From: Thioclava pacifica DSM 10166
GTDB taxonomy: Bacteria; Pseudomonadota; Alphaproteobacteria; Rhodobacterales; Rhodobacteraceae
DNA: 64,000 bases
Assembly (NCBI RefSeq): GCF_000714535.1
Contig: NZ_AUND01000001.1
Span: forward strand, 496,001 to 560,000
Direction: 5' to 3'
Positions 18,904 to 29,185 of the stretch are shown here, piece after piece. The position numbers were made by a program, and so were the translations under genes. The notes beneath the pieces were generated by a model. That model did no database searches and was not told the DNA's origin. It saw only the letters and a list, made by a program, of their open reading frames with translations. Within the stretch, counting starts at the first letter, position 1. Each line of letters opens with the position of its first letter.

Positions 18904-18933
18904 TTGACCATCCGATCAATTGCGTTTTTACTC
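18904..18933 (+). promoter_or_regulatory. possible promoter of the dipeptide-type ABC operon
   Basis: TTGACC at 18904-18909 is followed after 17-18 bases by TTTACT/TTACTC, about 100 bp before the binding-protein start. The -10 match is poor. The remaining 18763-19035 interval shows nothing else convincing. Confidence 0.3.
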
Positions 18934-19035
18934 CCTCACCAGTTTGTGTCCGAACCCGATCCCGCCAAGGGCATCATTTCACGTCCAGAGGGCCGGGCGG
19001 CACAATCGCCGACCAACCAACAGGAAGGAAAGACC

Positions 19036-20634
19036 ATGACCATTCGCTCGATGCTTCTGGCGGGGGCTGCCGCGGTTCTGATGACCGCAGGCGGTGCCGG
19101 CGCCAAGACGCTCGTCTATTGCTCGGAAGCCTCGCCCGAGGGGTTCGACCCGGCGCCCTACACGTCGGGCACCACCTTCGACGCCTCGTCGCATCCGGTC
19201 TATGATCAGCTCGTGGAATTCAAGCCGGGCACGACCGAGATCGAGCCGGGCCTCGCCGAGAGCTGGGATGTTTCCGAAGATGGCCTGAGCTACACGTTCC
19301 ACCTGCGTAAGGGCGTGAAGTTCCATTCGGTCGACGGTTTCACGCCGACGCGTGATTTCAATGCCGATGACGTGGTCTTCTCGTTCGATCGTCAGGGCAA
19401 CAAGGACAACCCCTATTACGAATACGCGCCGGGTGTGTCCTATGAATACTATGCCGGCATGGATATGCCGACGATCATCAAGTCGATCGACAAGATCGAC
19501 GATTACACGGTGAAGTTCACCCTCTCCGAGCCCAACGCCCCGTTCCTCGCGGATATGGCGATGGATTTCGCTTCGATCATCTCGAAGGAATATGCCGACA
19601 AGCTCGCGGCCGAAGATCGCAAGGCCGATATCAACAACGTGCCCGTCGGCACCGGCCCCTTCGAGTTCGTCGCCTATCAGAAAGACGCGGTGATCCGCTA
19701 CAAGGCGAACCCGGATTACTTCAAGGGCAAGGCGCCGATCGACGACCTGATCTTCGCGATCACCCCCGATCCGGCGGTGCGCATGCAGAAGCTGCAAGCG
19801 GGCGAATGCCAGATCATGCCCTATCCGGCCCCGGCGGATCTCGATGCGCTGAAATCGGACCCGAATATCAAGGTGGACGAGCAGCCCGGTCTGAACGTCG
19901 CCTATCTCGCCTACAACACAACGCAAAAGCCCTTCGACGATCCCAAGGTTCGCAAGGCGCTCAACATGTCGATCAACAAGCAGGCGATCATCGACGCGGT
20001 GTTCCAGGGTGCGGGCCAGGTTGCCAAGAACCCGATCCCGCCGACCATGTGGTCCTATAACAACGCGATCCAGGACGATGCCTACGATCCGGAAGCGGCG
20101 AAGAAGATGCTCGACGAAGCGGGCGTCAAGGATCTCGAGATGAACATCTGGGCGATGCCCGTGCAGCGGCCCTACATGCCCAACGCACGCCGCACCGCCG
20201 AGCTGATGCAGTCCGACCTCGCGAAAGTGGGCGTGAAGGCGAACATCGTCTCCTATGAATGGGGCGAGTATCTCTCGAAGTCGAAAGACCCGAACCGCGA
20301 CGGCGCGGTCATTCTGGGCTGGACCGGCGACAATGGTGATCCGGACAACTTCCTCGCCGTTCTGCTGGGCTGCTCGGCGGCGGAAAGCGGTGCGAACCGT
20401 GCCTTCTGGTGCAACAAGGATTTCGACGATCTGATCACCAAGGCCCGCCAGACCAACGACATGGCCGAGCGCACCAAGCTCTACGAGCAGGCGCAGGTCG
20501 TGTTCAAGGAACAGGCTCCCTGGGACACCATCGCCCATTCGACCGTCTTCATGCCGATGTCGAACAAGGTGACCGGCTACGTCATGAGCCCGCTGGGCGG
20601 GCATGACTTCTACGGGGTGGACATCTCCGAGTGA
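19036..20634 (+). CDS. dipeptide/oligopeptide ABC transporter substrate-binding protein (family 5)
   Basis: This 532-residue protein has a Sec signal peptide ([22 protein letters not shown]) followed by '[39 protein letters not shown]', the conserved opening of DppA-type family 5 binding proteins, with 'LRKGVKFHS' and '[18 protein letters not shown]'-like segments further on. It would bind di- or oligopeptides in the periplasm. AAGGAA is just upstream of the ATG at 19036, which was preferred over an in-frame ATG 44 codons earlier because it starts the signal peptide. It heads a five-gene importer operon. Confidence 0.92.
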   Translation: MTIRSMLLAGAAAVLMTAGGAGAKTLVYCSEASPEGFDPAPYTSGTTFDASSHPVYDQLVEFKPGTTEIEPGLAESWDVSEDGLSYTFHLRKGVKFHSVDGFTPTRDFNADDVVFSFDRQGNKDNPYYEYAPGVSYEYYAGMDMPTIIKSIDKIDDYTVKFTLSEPNAPFLADMAMDFASIISKEYADKLAAEDRKADINNVPVGTGPFEFVAYQKDAVIRYKANPDYFKGKAPIDDLIFAITPDPAVRMQKLQAGECQIMPYPAPADLDALKSDPNIKVDEQPGLNVAYLAYNTTQKPFDDPKVRKALNMSINKQAIIDAVFQGAGQVAKNPIPPTMWSYNNAIQDDAYDPEAAKKMLDEAGVKDLEMNIWAMPVQRPYMPNARRTAELMQSDLAKVGVKANIVSYEWGEYLSKSKDPNRDGAVILGWTGDNGDPDNFLAVLLGCSAAESGANRAFWCNKDFDDLITKARQTNDMAERTKLYEQAQVVFKEQAPWDTIAHSTVFMPMSNKVTGYVMSPLGGHDFYGVDISE

Positions 20635-20656
20635 TCGGGTAACCCCTAACGCAATT

Positions 20657-20682
20657 GGGGCGTCCGGGCGACCGGGCGCCCC
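20657..20682 (+). promoter_or_regulatory. intercistronic hairpin with GCGA tetraloop
   Basis: GGGGCG-T-CCGG pairs with CCGG-G-CGCCCC around a GCGA (GNRA-class) tetraloop, an 11-bp stem with one T.G pair. It lies between the binding-protein and first permease genes with no T tract, consistent with an mRNA-stabilising or attenuating element that favours binding-protein expression. Confidence 0.55.
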
Positions 20683-20702
20683 GGCTTTAAAGGCGGGCTG
20701 AC

Positions 20703-21710
20703 ATGATCCGATTTTTCCTGGGCAAGATCCTCTGGCTCATCCCGACCCTGATCGGGATCACAATCGTTGCGTTCGGCTTCGTCCGGGTGCTTCCCGGCGA
20801 CCCGGTGCTGCTGATGGCGGGTGAACGCGGGCTGACCCCCGAGCGCCATGCCGAGCTGACCCATCAGCTGGGCTTCGACCGCCCGATCTGGGTGCAGTAT
20901 TCCGATTTCCTCTGGAAGGTCCTGCATGGGGATCTCGGGGATTCACTCGTCACGCACAAACCGGTGCTGCACGAGTTCCTGACGCTCTTCCCCGCGACGG
21001 TGGAGCTTGGGCTGTTCGCAATGGTTCTGGCCGTGGTGATCGGCGTGCCGGTGGGTGTCCTGGCCGCGATCAAGCGCGGCTCCTGGTTCGATCAGATCTC
21101 GATGGGCACCGCGCTGGTGGGCTATTCGATGCCGATCTTCTGGTGGGGGCTTTTGCTGATCATCCTGTTCTCGGGCATCCTGAAATGGACGCCCGTCTCG
21201 GGGCGGATCTCACTGATCTATTACTTTCCGAACGGCACTGGCTTCATGCTCTGGGACGCGCTGATGTCGGGGCAGAAGGGCGCGCTGACCTCGGCGCTGA
21301 GCCACCTGATCCTGCCCTCGATCGTGCTGGCGACGATCCCGCTCGCGGTGATCGCGCGCCAGACCCGCTCGGCCATGCTCGAAGTTCTGGGCGAGGATTA
21401 CGTGCGCACCGCCCGCGCCAAGGGGATGCCGCCGCGCCGGGTCGTGGGGGTGCACGCGCTGCGCAATGCGATGATCCCGGTGATCACCACGATCGGCCTT
21501 CAGGTCGGCATGCTGATGGCGGGCGCCATCCTGACCGAGACGATCTTTTCCTGGCCGGGCATCGGCAAGTGGATGGTCGATTCGATCTCGCGCCGCGACT
21601 ACCCGTCAGTGCAGGGCGGCCTTCTGATGATCGCGGTGATCGTCATGGTCGTGAACCTGATCGTGGACCTGCTCTACGGTCTGATCAATCCGCGTATCCG
21701 GCATAGGTGA
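20703..21710 (+). CDS. dipeptide-type ABC transporter permease, DppB type
   Basis: The 335-residue inner-membrane protein starts 'MIRFFLGKILWLIPTLIGITIVAFGFVRVLPGDPV', the hallmark first helix of DppB/OppB permeases, and has the ATPase-docking loop 'RTARAKGMPPRRVVGVHALRNAMIP' near residue 235. Six helices are predicted. It forms the channel together with the next gene product and would import peptides captured by the upstream binding protein. The stop overlaps or abuts the next start. Confidence 0.93.
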   Translation: MIRFFLGKILWLIPTLIGITIVAFGFVRVLPGDPVLLMAGERGLTPERHAELTHQLGFDRPIWVQYSDFLWKVLHGDLGDSLVTHKPVLHEFLTLFPATVELGLFAMVLAVVIGVPVGVLAAIKRGSWFDQISMGTALVGYSMPIFWWGLLLIILFSGILKWTPVSGRISLIYYFPNGTGFMLWDALMSGQKGALTSALSHLILPSIVLATIPLAVIARQTRSAMLEVLGEDYVRTARAKGMPPRRVVGVHALRNAMIPVITTIGLQVGMLMAGAILTETIFSWPGIGKWMVDSISRRDYPSVQGGLLMIAVIVMVVNLIVDLLYGLINPRIRHR

Positions 21711-21715
21711 GTGAC

Positions 21716-22615
21716 ATGTCCGAAGTGACCGAAACCGATATCCCCGCCGGGACCCGCCGCGCGCAATTTGCCGAGTTCTGGTTCTACTACAAGGAAAACC
21801 GCGGCGCGGTGATCGCCTTGGTGGTCTTCGCGCTGATCCTTCTGGCGGCGATCTTCGCGCCGCTTCTGTCGTCGCATGGCCCGGACACCCAGTTCCGCGA
21901 TGCGCTGCTGGCGCCGCCGCTGAGCGCGGGCGCGGATGGGCATTTCTGGCTCGGAACCGATGCGGTGGGCCGCGACATCCTCGCGCGGCTCCTGTTCGGG
22001 GCACGCTATTCGCTGTTCGTGGGCGTGGTCGTCGTGCTGCTGGCGCTGTCGGTGGGCGTCATTCTCGGCCTTTTCGCGGGCTGGTTCGGCGGCTGGGTCG
22101 ATACCGTGATCATGCGGGTGATGGATATCATCCTTGCCTTCCCGTCGCTGCTGCTGGCGCTTGTCTTCGTGGCGGTGCTGGGGCCGGGGCTGGTCAATGC
22201 GATGATCGCCATCGCCATCGTGTATCAGCCGCATTTCGCGCGCCTGACCCGTGCCGCGGTCCTGTCCGAGAAGAACCGCGATTACGTCATGGCCGCGCAG
22301 GTCGCGGGCGCGGGCAACATGCGGCTGATGTTCCGCACCGTGCTGCCCAATTGCCTCGCGCCGCTGATCGTTCAGGCGACGCTGAGCTTCTCGAACGCGA
22401 TCCTCGACGTGGCAGCGCTTGGCTTCCTCGGGATGGGGGCGCAACCGCCGACCCCGGAATGGGGCACGATGCTGTCGGAGGCGCGCGAATTCATCCTGCG
22501 CGCCTGGTGGGTCGTGACCTTCCCCGGCCTCGCGATCCTGATCACGGTGCTCGCGATCAACCTGATGGGCGATGGTCTGCGCGACGCGCTCGATCCGAAA
22601 CTGAAGCGGAGCTGA
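21716..22615 (+). CDS. dipeptide-type ABC transporter permease, DppC type
   Basis: This 299-residue permease has the N-terminal cytoplasmic helix, first membrane span ('GAVIALVVFALILLAAIFAPLL'), the 'GTDAVGRDILARLLFGARYSL' motif typical of DppC/OppC and the docking loop 'AAQVAGAGNMRLMFRTVLPNCLAPL'. I chose the ATG at 21716, since AGGTGAG of the overlapping DppB stop can serve as its ribosome binding site. A GTG at 21707 overlapping that stop (GTGA) is an equally possible start, adding three residues. Confidence 0.92.
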   Translation: MSEVTETDIPAGTRRAQFAEFWFYYKENRGAVIALVVFALILLAAIFAPLLSSHGPDTQFRDALLAPPLSAGADGHFWLGTDAVGRDILARLLFGARYSLFVGVVVVLLALSVGVILGLFAGWFGGWVDTVIMRVMDIILAFPSLLLALVFVAVLGPGLVNAMIAIAIVYQPHFARLTRAAVLSEKNRDYVMAAQVAGAGNMRLMFRTVLPNCLAPLIVQATLSFSNAILDVAALGFLGMGAQPPTPEWGTMLSEAREFILRAWWVVTFPGLAILITVLAINLMGDGLRDALDPKLKRS

Positions 22616-22619
22616 TGCC

Positions 22620-23453
22620 ATGAGCTTGCTGAAAATCCGCAACCTGACCGTCGAGTTCGACACCGCTCAGGGGCCATTCCGCGCGGTGGACGGGATCGAT
22701 GTCGAGGTGTCCGAGCGCGAGGTTCTGGCCATCGTGGGCGAGAGCGGCTCGGGCAAATCGGTCTCGATGCTCGCGGTGATGGGGCTCTTGCCGCCCACCG
22801 CGAAGATCACCGCCGATGAGATCACCTATGCCGGGCGCGACATGCTCAAGATGAGCGGGGCCGAGCGGCGCAAGATCATCGGCAAGGAAATCTCGATGAT
22901 CTTCCAGGAGCCGATTTCCTCGCTCAACCCCTCCTTCACCTGCGGCTTCCAGATCGAGGAAGTTCTTCATCGCCACCTTGGCCTGAAGGGCCGCGCCGCG
23001 AAGGCGCGGGCGCTGGAGCTGTTCGAGGCGGTCGGCATCCCCGACCCCGAGCGGCGGCTGAAAAGCTATCCGCACCAGCTCTCGGGCGGGCAGTGCCAGC
23101 GCGTGATGATCGCGATGGCGATCGCCTGCAAGCCACGCCTGCTGATCGCGGACGAGCCGACGACAGCGCTCGACGTGACGATCCAGAAACAGATCCTCGA
23201 CCTGCTGATGGGGTTGCAGGAGGAATACGGGATGGGGCTGATCATGATCACCCATGACATGGGCGTGGTGGCCGAGACCGCCGACCGCGTCTCGGTGCAG
23301 TTCAAGGGCCGGAAGATGGAGGAGGCTGATGTGCTCTCGCTCTTCGAGGCCCCGCAGCACCCCTATACGCGCGCGCTCCTGGCCGCGTTGCCCGAGAACG
23401 CGACCGGGGACCGCCTGCTGACGGTCGCCGACGGCTGGGAGGGCGTGCAATGA
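22620..23453 (+). CDS. dipeptide-type ABC transporter ATP-binding protein, DppD type
   Basis: The 277-residue ATPase shows Walker A '[10 protein letters not shown]', signature '[16 protein letters not shown]', Walker B '[14 protein letters not shown]' and the switch His in '[11 protein letters not shown]'. DppD proteins are usually around 325 residues, so this one has a short C-terminal region after '[13 protein letters not shown]', probably lacking most of the iron-sulfur-type tail seen in longer relatives. It begins 4 bp after the DppC stop and its own stop overlaps the next start (ATGA). Confidence 0.92.
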   Translation: MSLLKIRNLTVEFDTAQGPFRAVDGIDVEVSEREVLAIVGESGSGKSVSMLAVMGLLPPTAKITADEITYAGRDMLKMSGAERRKIIGKEISMIFQEPISSLNPSFTCGFQIEEVLHRHLGLKGRAAKARALELFEAVGIPDPERRLKSYPHQLSGGQCQRVMIAMAIACKPRLLIADEPTTALDVTIQKQILDLLMGLQEEYGMGLIMITHDMGVVAETADRVSVQFKGRKMEEADVLSLFEAPQHPYTRALLAALPENATGDRLLTVADGWEGVQ

Positions 23454-24289
23454 GCGTGATCCTCGAAGGGCGCGACATCACGCGCGACTACATCGTCTCG
23501 GGCGGCTTCATGCGCGGCGCAAAGACCGTGCGGGCGCTGCATGGCATCTCGTTCTCGCTCGAACAGGGCAAGACGCTCGCGATCGTGGGCGAGTCCGGTT
23601 GTGGCAAGTCCACACTGGCGCGGATCCTGACCCTGATCGACCCGGCCAATTCGGGCGATCTGATCATCGAAGGCGAGAAGATCGACATCGCCACGCGCAA
23701 GGTCACGTCCGATCTGCGCGCCAAGGTGCAGATCGTGTTCCAGAACCCTTACAGTTCGCTCAATCCGCGCCAGAAGGTTGGCGAGGTTCTGACCGAGCCC
23801 CTGATCATCAACACTGACGTGCCCGCAGCCGAGCGTCGCAAGCGCGCCGAGGAGATGCTGGTGAAGGTCGGCCTCGAGCGGCAACACTACAACCGCTACC
23901 CGCATATGTTCTCGGGCGGCCAGCGCCAGCGGATCGCGATTGCGCGCGCGCTGATGCTCAACCCGCAGATCCTCGTGCTCGACGAGCCGGTCTCGGCGCT
24001 CGATCTGTCGGTGCAGGCACAGGTTCTGAACCTGCTCAAGGATCTTCAGGACGAGTTCAATCTTACCTATGTCTTCATCTCGCATGACCTTTCGGTGGTG
24101 CGCTACTTCGCCGATGAGGTGATGGTGATGAATTCGGGTGAGGTGGTGGAATACGCCTCGCGCGACGAGATCTTCACCAATCCGCAGCACGACTATACCA
24201 AGACGCTGCTGGCAGCGACGCCAGTGGCAGATGTCGACAAGATCCGCGAGCGCGTGGCCCGTCGCAAGGCTCTGTTCGAAGGCGCGTGA
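23450..24289 (+). CDS. dipeptide-type ABC transporter ATP-binding protein, DppF type
   Basis: This 279-residue second ATPase of the importer has Walker A 'GESGCGKSTLAR', signature 'FSGGQRQRIAIARALML', Walker B 'ILVLDEPVSALDLS' and 'YVFISHDLSVVRY'. The N-terminal segment 'ITRDYIVSGGFMRGAKTVRALHGISF' is the DppF/OppF type lead-in. It ends the operon; about 40 bp later there is a strong hairpin. The operon is complete (binding protein, two permeases, two ATPases) and all core motifs are intact. Confidence 0.93.
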   Translation: MSVILEGRDITRDYIVSGGFMRGAKTVRALHGISFSLEQGKTLAIVGESGCGKSTLARILTLIDPANSGDLIIEGEKIDIATRKVTSDLRAKVQIVFQNPYSSLNPRQKVGEVLTEPLIINTDVPAAERRKRAEEMLVKVGLERQHYNRYPHMFSGGQRQRIAIARALMLNPQILVLDEPVSALDLSVQAQVLNLLKDLQDEFNLTYVFISHDLSVVRYFADEVMVMNSGEVVEYASRDEIFTNPQHDYTKTLLAATPVADVDKIRERVARRKALFEGA

Positions 24290-24327
24290 GGGCAGGGGCC
24301 TCGGCCCTCTCCCTTGTCTCAGAACTG

Positions 24328-24352
24328 GCGCGGGGCGCTCCAGGCCCCGCGC
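24328..24352. terminator. 9-bp perfect hairpin between convergent operons
   Basis: GCGCGGGGC and GCCCCGCGC form a perfect 9-bp stem with a 7-nt loop between the end of the dipeptide importer operon (plus) and the enoyl-CoA hydratase gene (minus). No T tract follows on either strand, so it may be Rho-assisted or simply block read-through. Confidence 0.5.
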
Positions 24353-24370
24353 GTCACTGGTCTCCCGGTG

Positions 24371-25138
24371 CTATTTTGCCGACCATTCCGGCGCGCGTTT
24401 CTCAAGAAACGCCTTCGCGCCCTCAGCCGCATCCGCGCTCTCCATGATCGCCTTGAGGGTGCGCGCGTTCTCCGACCAGAGCGGATCGACCGCGCGGCGC
24501 TCGATCTCGCGCGACAGGCGCAGGGTTTCGCGCAAGGCGAGCGGTGCGTTCCTGGCGATCTCCTCGGCCAGGGCCAGCGCGGCCTCGGTCGCCTGACCGG
24601 CTTCCGCGCGGCGTGCGATCAGCCCCAGCTCCCAGGCCTCGGCGGTATCGAAGAGCCGCCCGGTCAGCAGGATCTCGCGGGCGCGGGCGGGCGGGATCAG
24701 CGAGGCCAGCCGCAGCGCGCCGCCGGCCCCCGCCACCAGCCCGCGCAGCACTTCGGGCAGGCCGAAACGGCAGCCTTCCTCGGCCACGATCATGTCGCAA
24801 CCGAGCGCCAACTCGAACCCGCCCGCAAGCGCCGCCCCATGACAGGCGGCGATGATCGGCTTTGTCCGGTGCGATTCCGTCAGCCCGCCGAAGCCGCCCT
24901 CGGAGAACAGCAGTTCCTCGACCTTGCCCTCGGAAAAGGCGGCGAGGTCCATGCCCGCGCAGAACACCGCGCCTTCGCCGCGCAGGATGCCGATCTGCAG
25001 CGCGTCATCCGCCTCCAGCCGCGCGATCGCCTCGGCCAGCGCGTGGCCCGCTTCGGCATTGATCGCGTTGCGCCGCTCGGGGCGGTAGAGGGTGATGATC
25101 GCGACCTTGCCGCGGGTTTCAAAAAGAACGGGGCTCAT
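24371..25138 (-). CDS. enoyl-CoA hydratase/isomerase family protein
   Basis: This 255-residue crotonase-fold protein contains the oxyanion-hole segments 'GEGAVFCAGMDLAAF' and 'CHGAALAGGFELALGCDMIVAEEGCRFGLPEV'. Members hydrate or isomerise enoyl-CoA thioesters in fatty or aromatic acid breakdown. At the positions where hydratases carry two catalytic Glu the segment reads less canonically, so another crotonase reaction is possible. The ATG at 25138 overlaps the TGA of the acyl-CoA ligase gene by one base (TGATG), showing coupled translation; a TTG one codon earlier is less likely. Confidence 0.88.
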   Translation of the reverse strand: MSPVLFETRGKVAIITLYRPERRNAINAEAGHALAEAIARLEADDALQIGILRGEGAVFCAGMDLAAFSEGKVEELLFSEGGFGGLTESHRTKPIIAACHGAALAGGFELALGCDMIVAEEGCRFGLPEVLRGLVAGAGGALRLASLIPPARAREILLTGRLFDTAEAWELGLIARRAEAGQATEAALALAEEIARNAPLALRETLRLSREIERRAVDPLWSENARTLKAIMESADAAEGAKAFLEKRAPEWSAK

Positions 25139-26802
25139 CAAACGGTCTCCTCGGGCAGGCGGGCGCGCAGCGCGTTGCGGATGATCTTGCCGGTGGTGGT
25201 CACGGGCATGTCGTCGATCACGTAGATCGCGCGGGGGTATTCGTATTTCGCGAGCCGCGCACGGACGTGCTGGGCGAGGTCTTCACGAAGCGTCGCGGTC
25301 TCGGAATAGCCCGGGCAGAGCGTGACGAAGGCGGCGACGATCTCGCCGCGCAGCGGGTCGGGCTGACCCACTACGCCCGCCATCTGCACCGCCGGGTGCG
25401 AGATCAGGCAATCCTCGATCTCCGCCGGGCCGACCCGGTAGCCGCCGGTCGAGATGATGTCGTCGTCGCGCCCCTTGAAGCGTAGCCGCCCGCCCGAGCC
25501 GCTCACGCCGCGGTCGCCGGTCAGCAGCCAGCGCCCCTCGGGGCCGGTGACGAATTTGGTCTCGGTCGCCTCTGGCAGGTTCCAATAGCCCAGAAACATC
25601 ACCGGATCGGGCGCGCGCACCGCGATCGCACCTTCCGCGCCCTCGGGCAGTCGCTCGCCGGTCAGGCTGTCCACGATCGCGACCTCATGGCCCGGCACCG
25701 GCCAGCCCATCGCGCCCGGCTCCGGGGCGTCGAGGCTGGAGGCCGAGGACACGACCATGTTGCATTCGGTCTGGCCGTAAAATTCGTTGATGGTCACGCC
25801 AAGCGCCTTTCGGCCCCAATCGAGAAGCTGCGCGCCCAAGGGCTCGCCCCCCGAGGCGACCGAGCGCATCTGCAGCTCCCATGACAGGCTTTCGGGATCG
25901 GCCTTCATCATTTTCAGCGCGGTCGGCGGCAGGAAGGCGTTGCGCACCTTTAGCCGCCGGATCAGATCGGCCGCGGCCTGGGCCGAGAACTTGCGGAAGC
26001 GGCAGGCCACGACCGGCACGCCGTGATGGAGCGCGGGCAACAGCACATCGAGGAGCCCCCCGATCCAGGCCCAGTCGGCGGGCGTCCAGATCCGGTCGCC
26101 CTCCTGCGGCAGGAAATCATGGCTCATCTCGACGCCGGGCAGATGGCCCAGAAGCACCCGATGCGCATGAAGCGCGCCCTTTGGGTTGCCCGTGGTGCCC
26201 GAGGTGTAGATCAGCACGCCGGGCGTCTCGGCGCGGGTCGCGACCGGGGTGAACTCGGGCGCGGCACCGGCGAGCGCCGCGTCGAAATCCTCCGCCCCGT
26301 CCACGCCGCCATCGGTGACGAAGATGGTCTGCAAATCGGGCAGATCGGCGCGCAGCCCCGCGATCACCTCGTAGCTCGCCGGGTCCGTGACCAGCACCCG
26401 CGCGCCGCTGTCGCGCAGCCGGTGCAACAGCGCCTCGGGGCCGAAGAGCGTGAAGAGCGGCAGCGAGACACAGCCCGCCTTGAACGCCGCGATATGGGCG
26501 ATGGCGGTCTCGCGCCGTTGCGGCAGCAGGATCGCGACCCGGTCGCCCGCGTCTTTCCCGTTGCCGCCCACGCCCATCGCGGTCAGCACATTGGCGAAAC
26601 GGTTCGAGGCCGCGCGCAGTTCGGTGAAGGAGGTCTCGCGGATCGCGCCGTAGCCGTCCTCGTCGACCTCGATCAGGGCGAGGCGTTCAGGCTCGGCTGC
26701 GGCCCATTTGTCGCACACATCGACGCCGATATTGTAAGCCTCGGGTATGTCCCAGCGAAACGCCGCGCGCGTGCCGGCGTAATCCTTGCCGCGTGATAGC
26801 AC
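25138..26802 (-). CDS. acyl-CoA synthetase (AMP-dependent ligase)
   Basis: The 554-residue ANL-superfamily enzyme has the AMP-binding P-loop 'YTSGTTGNPKGALHAHR', 'GQTECNMVV' (A5-type motif), 'TGDRGVSGSGGRLRFKGRDDDIISTGGYRVGP' and the C-terminal catalytic Lys in 'VTTTGKIIRNALR'. It activates a carboxylic acid with ATP and CoA; the family resemblance is to medium-chain or aryl acyl-CoA synthetases, substrate unproven. The start is a GTG at 26802 preceded by GGGAGGAG; the frame stays open far upstream across arsJ in the wrong frame, which is only a GC-driven shadow. It is co-translated with the enoyl-CoA hydratase. Confidence 0.9.
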   Translation of the reverse strand: MLSRGKDYAGTRAAFRWDIPEAYNIGVDVCDKWAAAEPERLALIEVDEDGYGAIRETSFTELRAASNRFANVLTAMGVGGNGKDAGDRVAILLPQRRETAIAHIAAFKAGCVSLPLFTLFGPEALLHRLRDSGARVLVTDPASYEVIAGLRADLPDLQTIFVTDGGVDGAEDFDAALAGAAPEFTPVATRAETPGVLIYTSGTTGNPKGALHAHRVLLGHLPGVEMSHDFLPQEGDRIWTPADWAWIGGLLDVLLPALHHGVPVVACRFRKFSAQAAADLIRRLKVRNAFLPPTALKMMKADPESLSWELQMRSVASGGEPLGAQLLDWGRKALGVTINEFYGQTECNMVVSSASSLDAPEPGAMGWPVPGHEVAIVDSLTGERLPEGAEGAIAVRAPDPVMFLGYWNLPEATETKFVTGPEGRWLLTGDRGVSGSGGRLRFKGRDDDIISTGGYRVGPAEIEDCLISHPAVQMAGVVGQPDPLRGEIVAAFVTLCPGYSETATLREDLAQHVRARLAKYEYPRAIYVIDDMPVTTTGKIIRNALRARLPEETV

Positions 26803-26891
26803 CGGCTCTCCTCCCTTTTGCGAACGACCCTCGGGCCGTTCCTCCTCCGCGCGCAAGAAAAGCGCGGGAGCAGGGGAATGTCCATCGCCAC

Positions 26892-28181
26892 TCACGCGCT
26901 CGTGAGCGAAGGCTCCGGGCTCAGACGACCGGCCATCAACGCGCTGAGGCCCACCATGACCGTCGCGGTAAGCATCATCGCCGCCAATCCGCCCAGCTGA
27001 TAGCTCAGCCCCGACAGCAGCGTGCCCAGAAGCCGCCCGCCCGCATTGGCCATATAGTAGAAGCCCACATCCATCGTGACCCGCTCGGAGCGGGTGAAGG
27101 CGAGGATGAGATAGGAATGGAGCGAGGAGTTCACCGCGAAGATCGCCCCGAAGATCAGAAGCCCCGCGACGAGGGTGAGGGTCAGCCAGAGCGACGGCGC
27201 CTCGGAGATCAGCGTGGCGATGGAGAGGATCGCGGGCACGATCAGCAGCGCCACGGCCCAGTGGCGGGCGGCGTGGATCAGCTCGCCTTCGGGGCGGGTC
27301 TGCGCCTTGAGGATGCGCGGGGCCGCGGCCTGCACCGCTCCGTAAAGGATGATCCAGAGGGCCATGAACGTGCCGATCAGGAAGAAGGCGGCGCGGTCGC
27401 CCTCGGGGCTGCCATCCGAGAAGACCGCGTAGAAATAGATCGGGATGCCGACGACGAACCACACGTCGCGCGCGCCGAACAGGAAGACGCGGGCCGCCGA
27501 GAGCCAGTTCACATTGGCCGATTTCGAGAAGACCTCCGAGAATTTCGCCCCCTTGCGTCCGCGCGGCAGGCCCGGCGGCATGGCGACGACGATGGCAGCG
27601 AGGATCAGCGCCAGCACGGTGGCCATCGCGATCACCGCCCAGTCGAAACCCAGCCCCGCCAGCAGCGCCGCGCCCAGCAGGAAGCCCACGCCCTTCACCG
27701 CGTTCTTCGAGCCCGTCAGCACCGCGACCCAGCGGAACAGCCCGCCATTGCCCTCGGGCGCGAGCAGCTTCACCGCCGATTTTGAGGACATCTTGGCAAG
27801 GTCCTTCGCGACCCCGCTCAGCCCCTGCACGACCATCACATAGGCCACCGAAGCGCCAATCGCCCAGTTCGGATCCAGCTGCCCCAGCGCCAAGAGCGCC
27901 ACGACCTGCAGCCCGAGCCCCGCATAAAGCGTCGAGACCAGCCCGAACCGCGCGGCGATCCAGCCAGCCGAGAGGTTCGTGACCATCCCGGCGACCTCGT
28001 AGAGGATGAACAGGTAAGCCAGCTGCACCGGAGAAAACCCCAGCGTATGGAAATGCAGCAGCACCAGCATCCGCAGCGCGCCATCGGTGAGCATGAAGGC
28101 CCAATAGGCCGCCGTCACCGCGATATAGGCGGAGAGTCCCTCGGGCCGGTGAGGGGTGTTCGGGGCAGGGGCCTCGCTCAC
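26892..28181 (-). CDS. arsJ: organoarsenical efflux MFS transporter ArsJ
   Basis: This 429-residue protein has about 12 membrane helices and reads '[46 protein letters not shown]', which I recognise as the ArsJ subgroup of the major facilitator superfamily. ArsJ exports 1-arseno-3-phosphoglycerate, the unstable product of GAPDH acting on arsenate, so arsenate is removed without reduction. The gene begins with GTG overlapping the stop of the GAPDH gene (GTGA), the same pairing described for arsenate-resistance operons. It is the last gene of a three-gene operon. Confidence 0.9.
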   Translation of the reverse strand: MSEAPAPNTPHRPEGLSAYIAVTAAYWAFMLTDGALRMLVLLHFHTLGFSPVQLAYLFILYEVAGMVTNLSAGWIAARFGLVSTLYAGLGLQVVALLALGQLDPNWAIGASVAYVMVVQGLSGVAKDLAKMSSKSAVKLLAPEGNGGLFRWVAVLTGSKNAVKGVGFLLGAALLAGLGFDWAVIAMATVLALILAAIVVAMPPGLPRGRKGAKFSEVFSKSANVNWLSAARVFLFGARDVWFVVGIPIYFYAVFSDGSPEGDRAAFFLIGTFMALWIILYGAVQAAAPRILKAQTRPEGELIHAARHWAVALLIVPAILSIATLISEAPSLWLTLTLVAGLLIFGAIFAVNSSLHSYLILAFTRSERVTMDVGFYYMANAGGRLLGTLLSGLSYQLGGLAAMMLTATVMVGLSALMAGRLSPEPSLTSA

Positions 28182-29176
28182 AGGCTCGCCCCCACCATCA
28201 GCGCGACATCGACGAGCCGGTGCGCATAGCCCATCTCGTTGTCATACCAGGCGTAGATCTTCACCTGCGTGCCGTTGACGACCATCGTGGAGGGCGCATC
28301 GACGATCGAGGAACGAATGTCATTGGTGTAATCGGCCGAGACGAGCGGGCGGGTCTCGTAGCCGAGGATGCCCTTCAGCGCCCCTTCCGAGGCGGCTTTG
28401 AACAGGGCGTTGACCTCTTCGGGCGTCGTTTCGCGCTCCACCTCGAAGACGCAATCGGTCAGCGAAGCATTGAGCAGCGGCACCCGAACCGCATGGCCGT
28501 TCAGCCGGCCTTTCAGCTCGGGGTAAATCAGCGTGATCGCGGTGGCCGAGCCGGTCGTGGTCGGGATCAGCGAGCTCAGCGCCGAGCGTGCGCGGCGCAG
28601 GTCCTTCGCGGGGCGGTCCACGATGGTCTGGGTGTTGGTCACGTCATGGATCGTGGTGATCGAGCCATGTTTGATCCCGAGGTTTTCGTGGATCACCTTC
28701 ACCACCGGGGCAAGGCAGTTCGTGGTGCAACTGGCCGCGGTGACGATCTGGTGCACCGCGGGGTCGTAGCTGTCATTGTTCACGCCATAGACAATATTCG
28801 CGGTCGGCCCGTCCTTCACCGGGGCCGAGACGACCACCTTCTTTACCCCCGCCGCGAAATAGGGGGCAAGCTTGGCCTCGGATTTGAAGACCCCGGTGCA
28901 GTCGATCACCACATCGACGCCGTCGAGCGGCAGCTCCTCGATCTTCCTCGTGCCGATGAAGGGCAGGCGGGTGCCGTCGATGGTGACGCTGTCGGCGTCA
29001 TGCGAAAACGCCGCTTCCCAGCGGCCATGCACGCTATCGAACTCCAGCAGATGCGCCTGCATCTCCGGATCGCCCACCGCGTCATTGATCCAGGCGATTT
29101 TCGCGCCGCTCTCCAGAAGCGGTTTCAGCGCGAGTTTCCCCATCCGGCCGAGGCCATTGAGTGCGTAGGTCGTCAT
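28178..29176 (-). CDS. ArsJ-associated glyceraldehyde-3-phosphate dehydrogenase
   Basis: The 332-residue enzyme has the Rossmann start '[15 protein letters not shown]', the active-site segment '[15 protein letters not shown]' with the catalytic Cys, and '[14 protein letters not shown]' at the C terminus. It is a complete GAPDH, but its first strand (ALNGLGRMG rather than GINGFGRIG) and its position between arsR/arsC and arsJ mark it as the arsenic-operon type. With arsenate in place of phosphate it makes 1-arseno-3-phosphoglycerate for export by ArsJ. It is unlikely to be the housekeeping glycolytic enzyme. Confidence 0.92.
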   Translation of the reverse strand: MTTYALNGLGRMGKLALKPLLESGAKIAWINDAVGDPEMQAHLLEFDSVHGRWEAAFSHDADSVTIDGTRLPFIGTRKIEELPLDGVDVVIDCTGVFKSEAKLAPYFAAGVKKVVVSAPVKDGPTANIVYGVNNDSYDPAVHQIVTAASCTTNCLAPVVKVIHENLGIKHGSITTIHDVTNTQTIVDRPAKDLRRARSALSSLIPTTTGSATAITLIYPELKGRLNGHAVRVPLLNASLTDCVFEVERETTPEEVNALFKAASEGALKGILGYETRPLVSADYTNDIRSSIVDAPSTMVVNGTQVKIYAWYDNEMGYAHRLVDVALMVGASL

Positions 29177-29185
29177 GGTCAGTCC

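Noticed and set aside
26803-28104. N-terminal extension making the acyl-CoA ligase 988 residues
   Set aside because: The extension lies out of frame over arsJ; a GTG with GGGAGGAG upstream gives the normal 554-residue protein.
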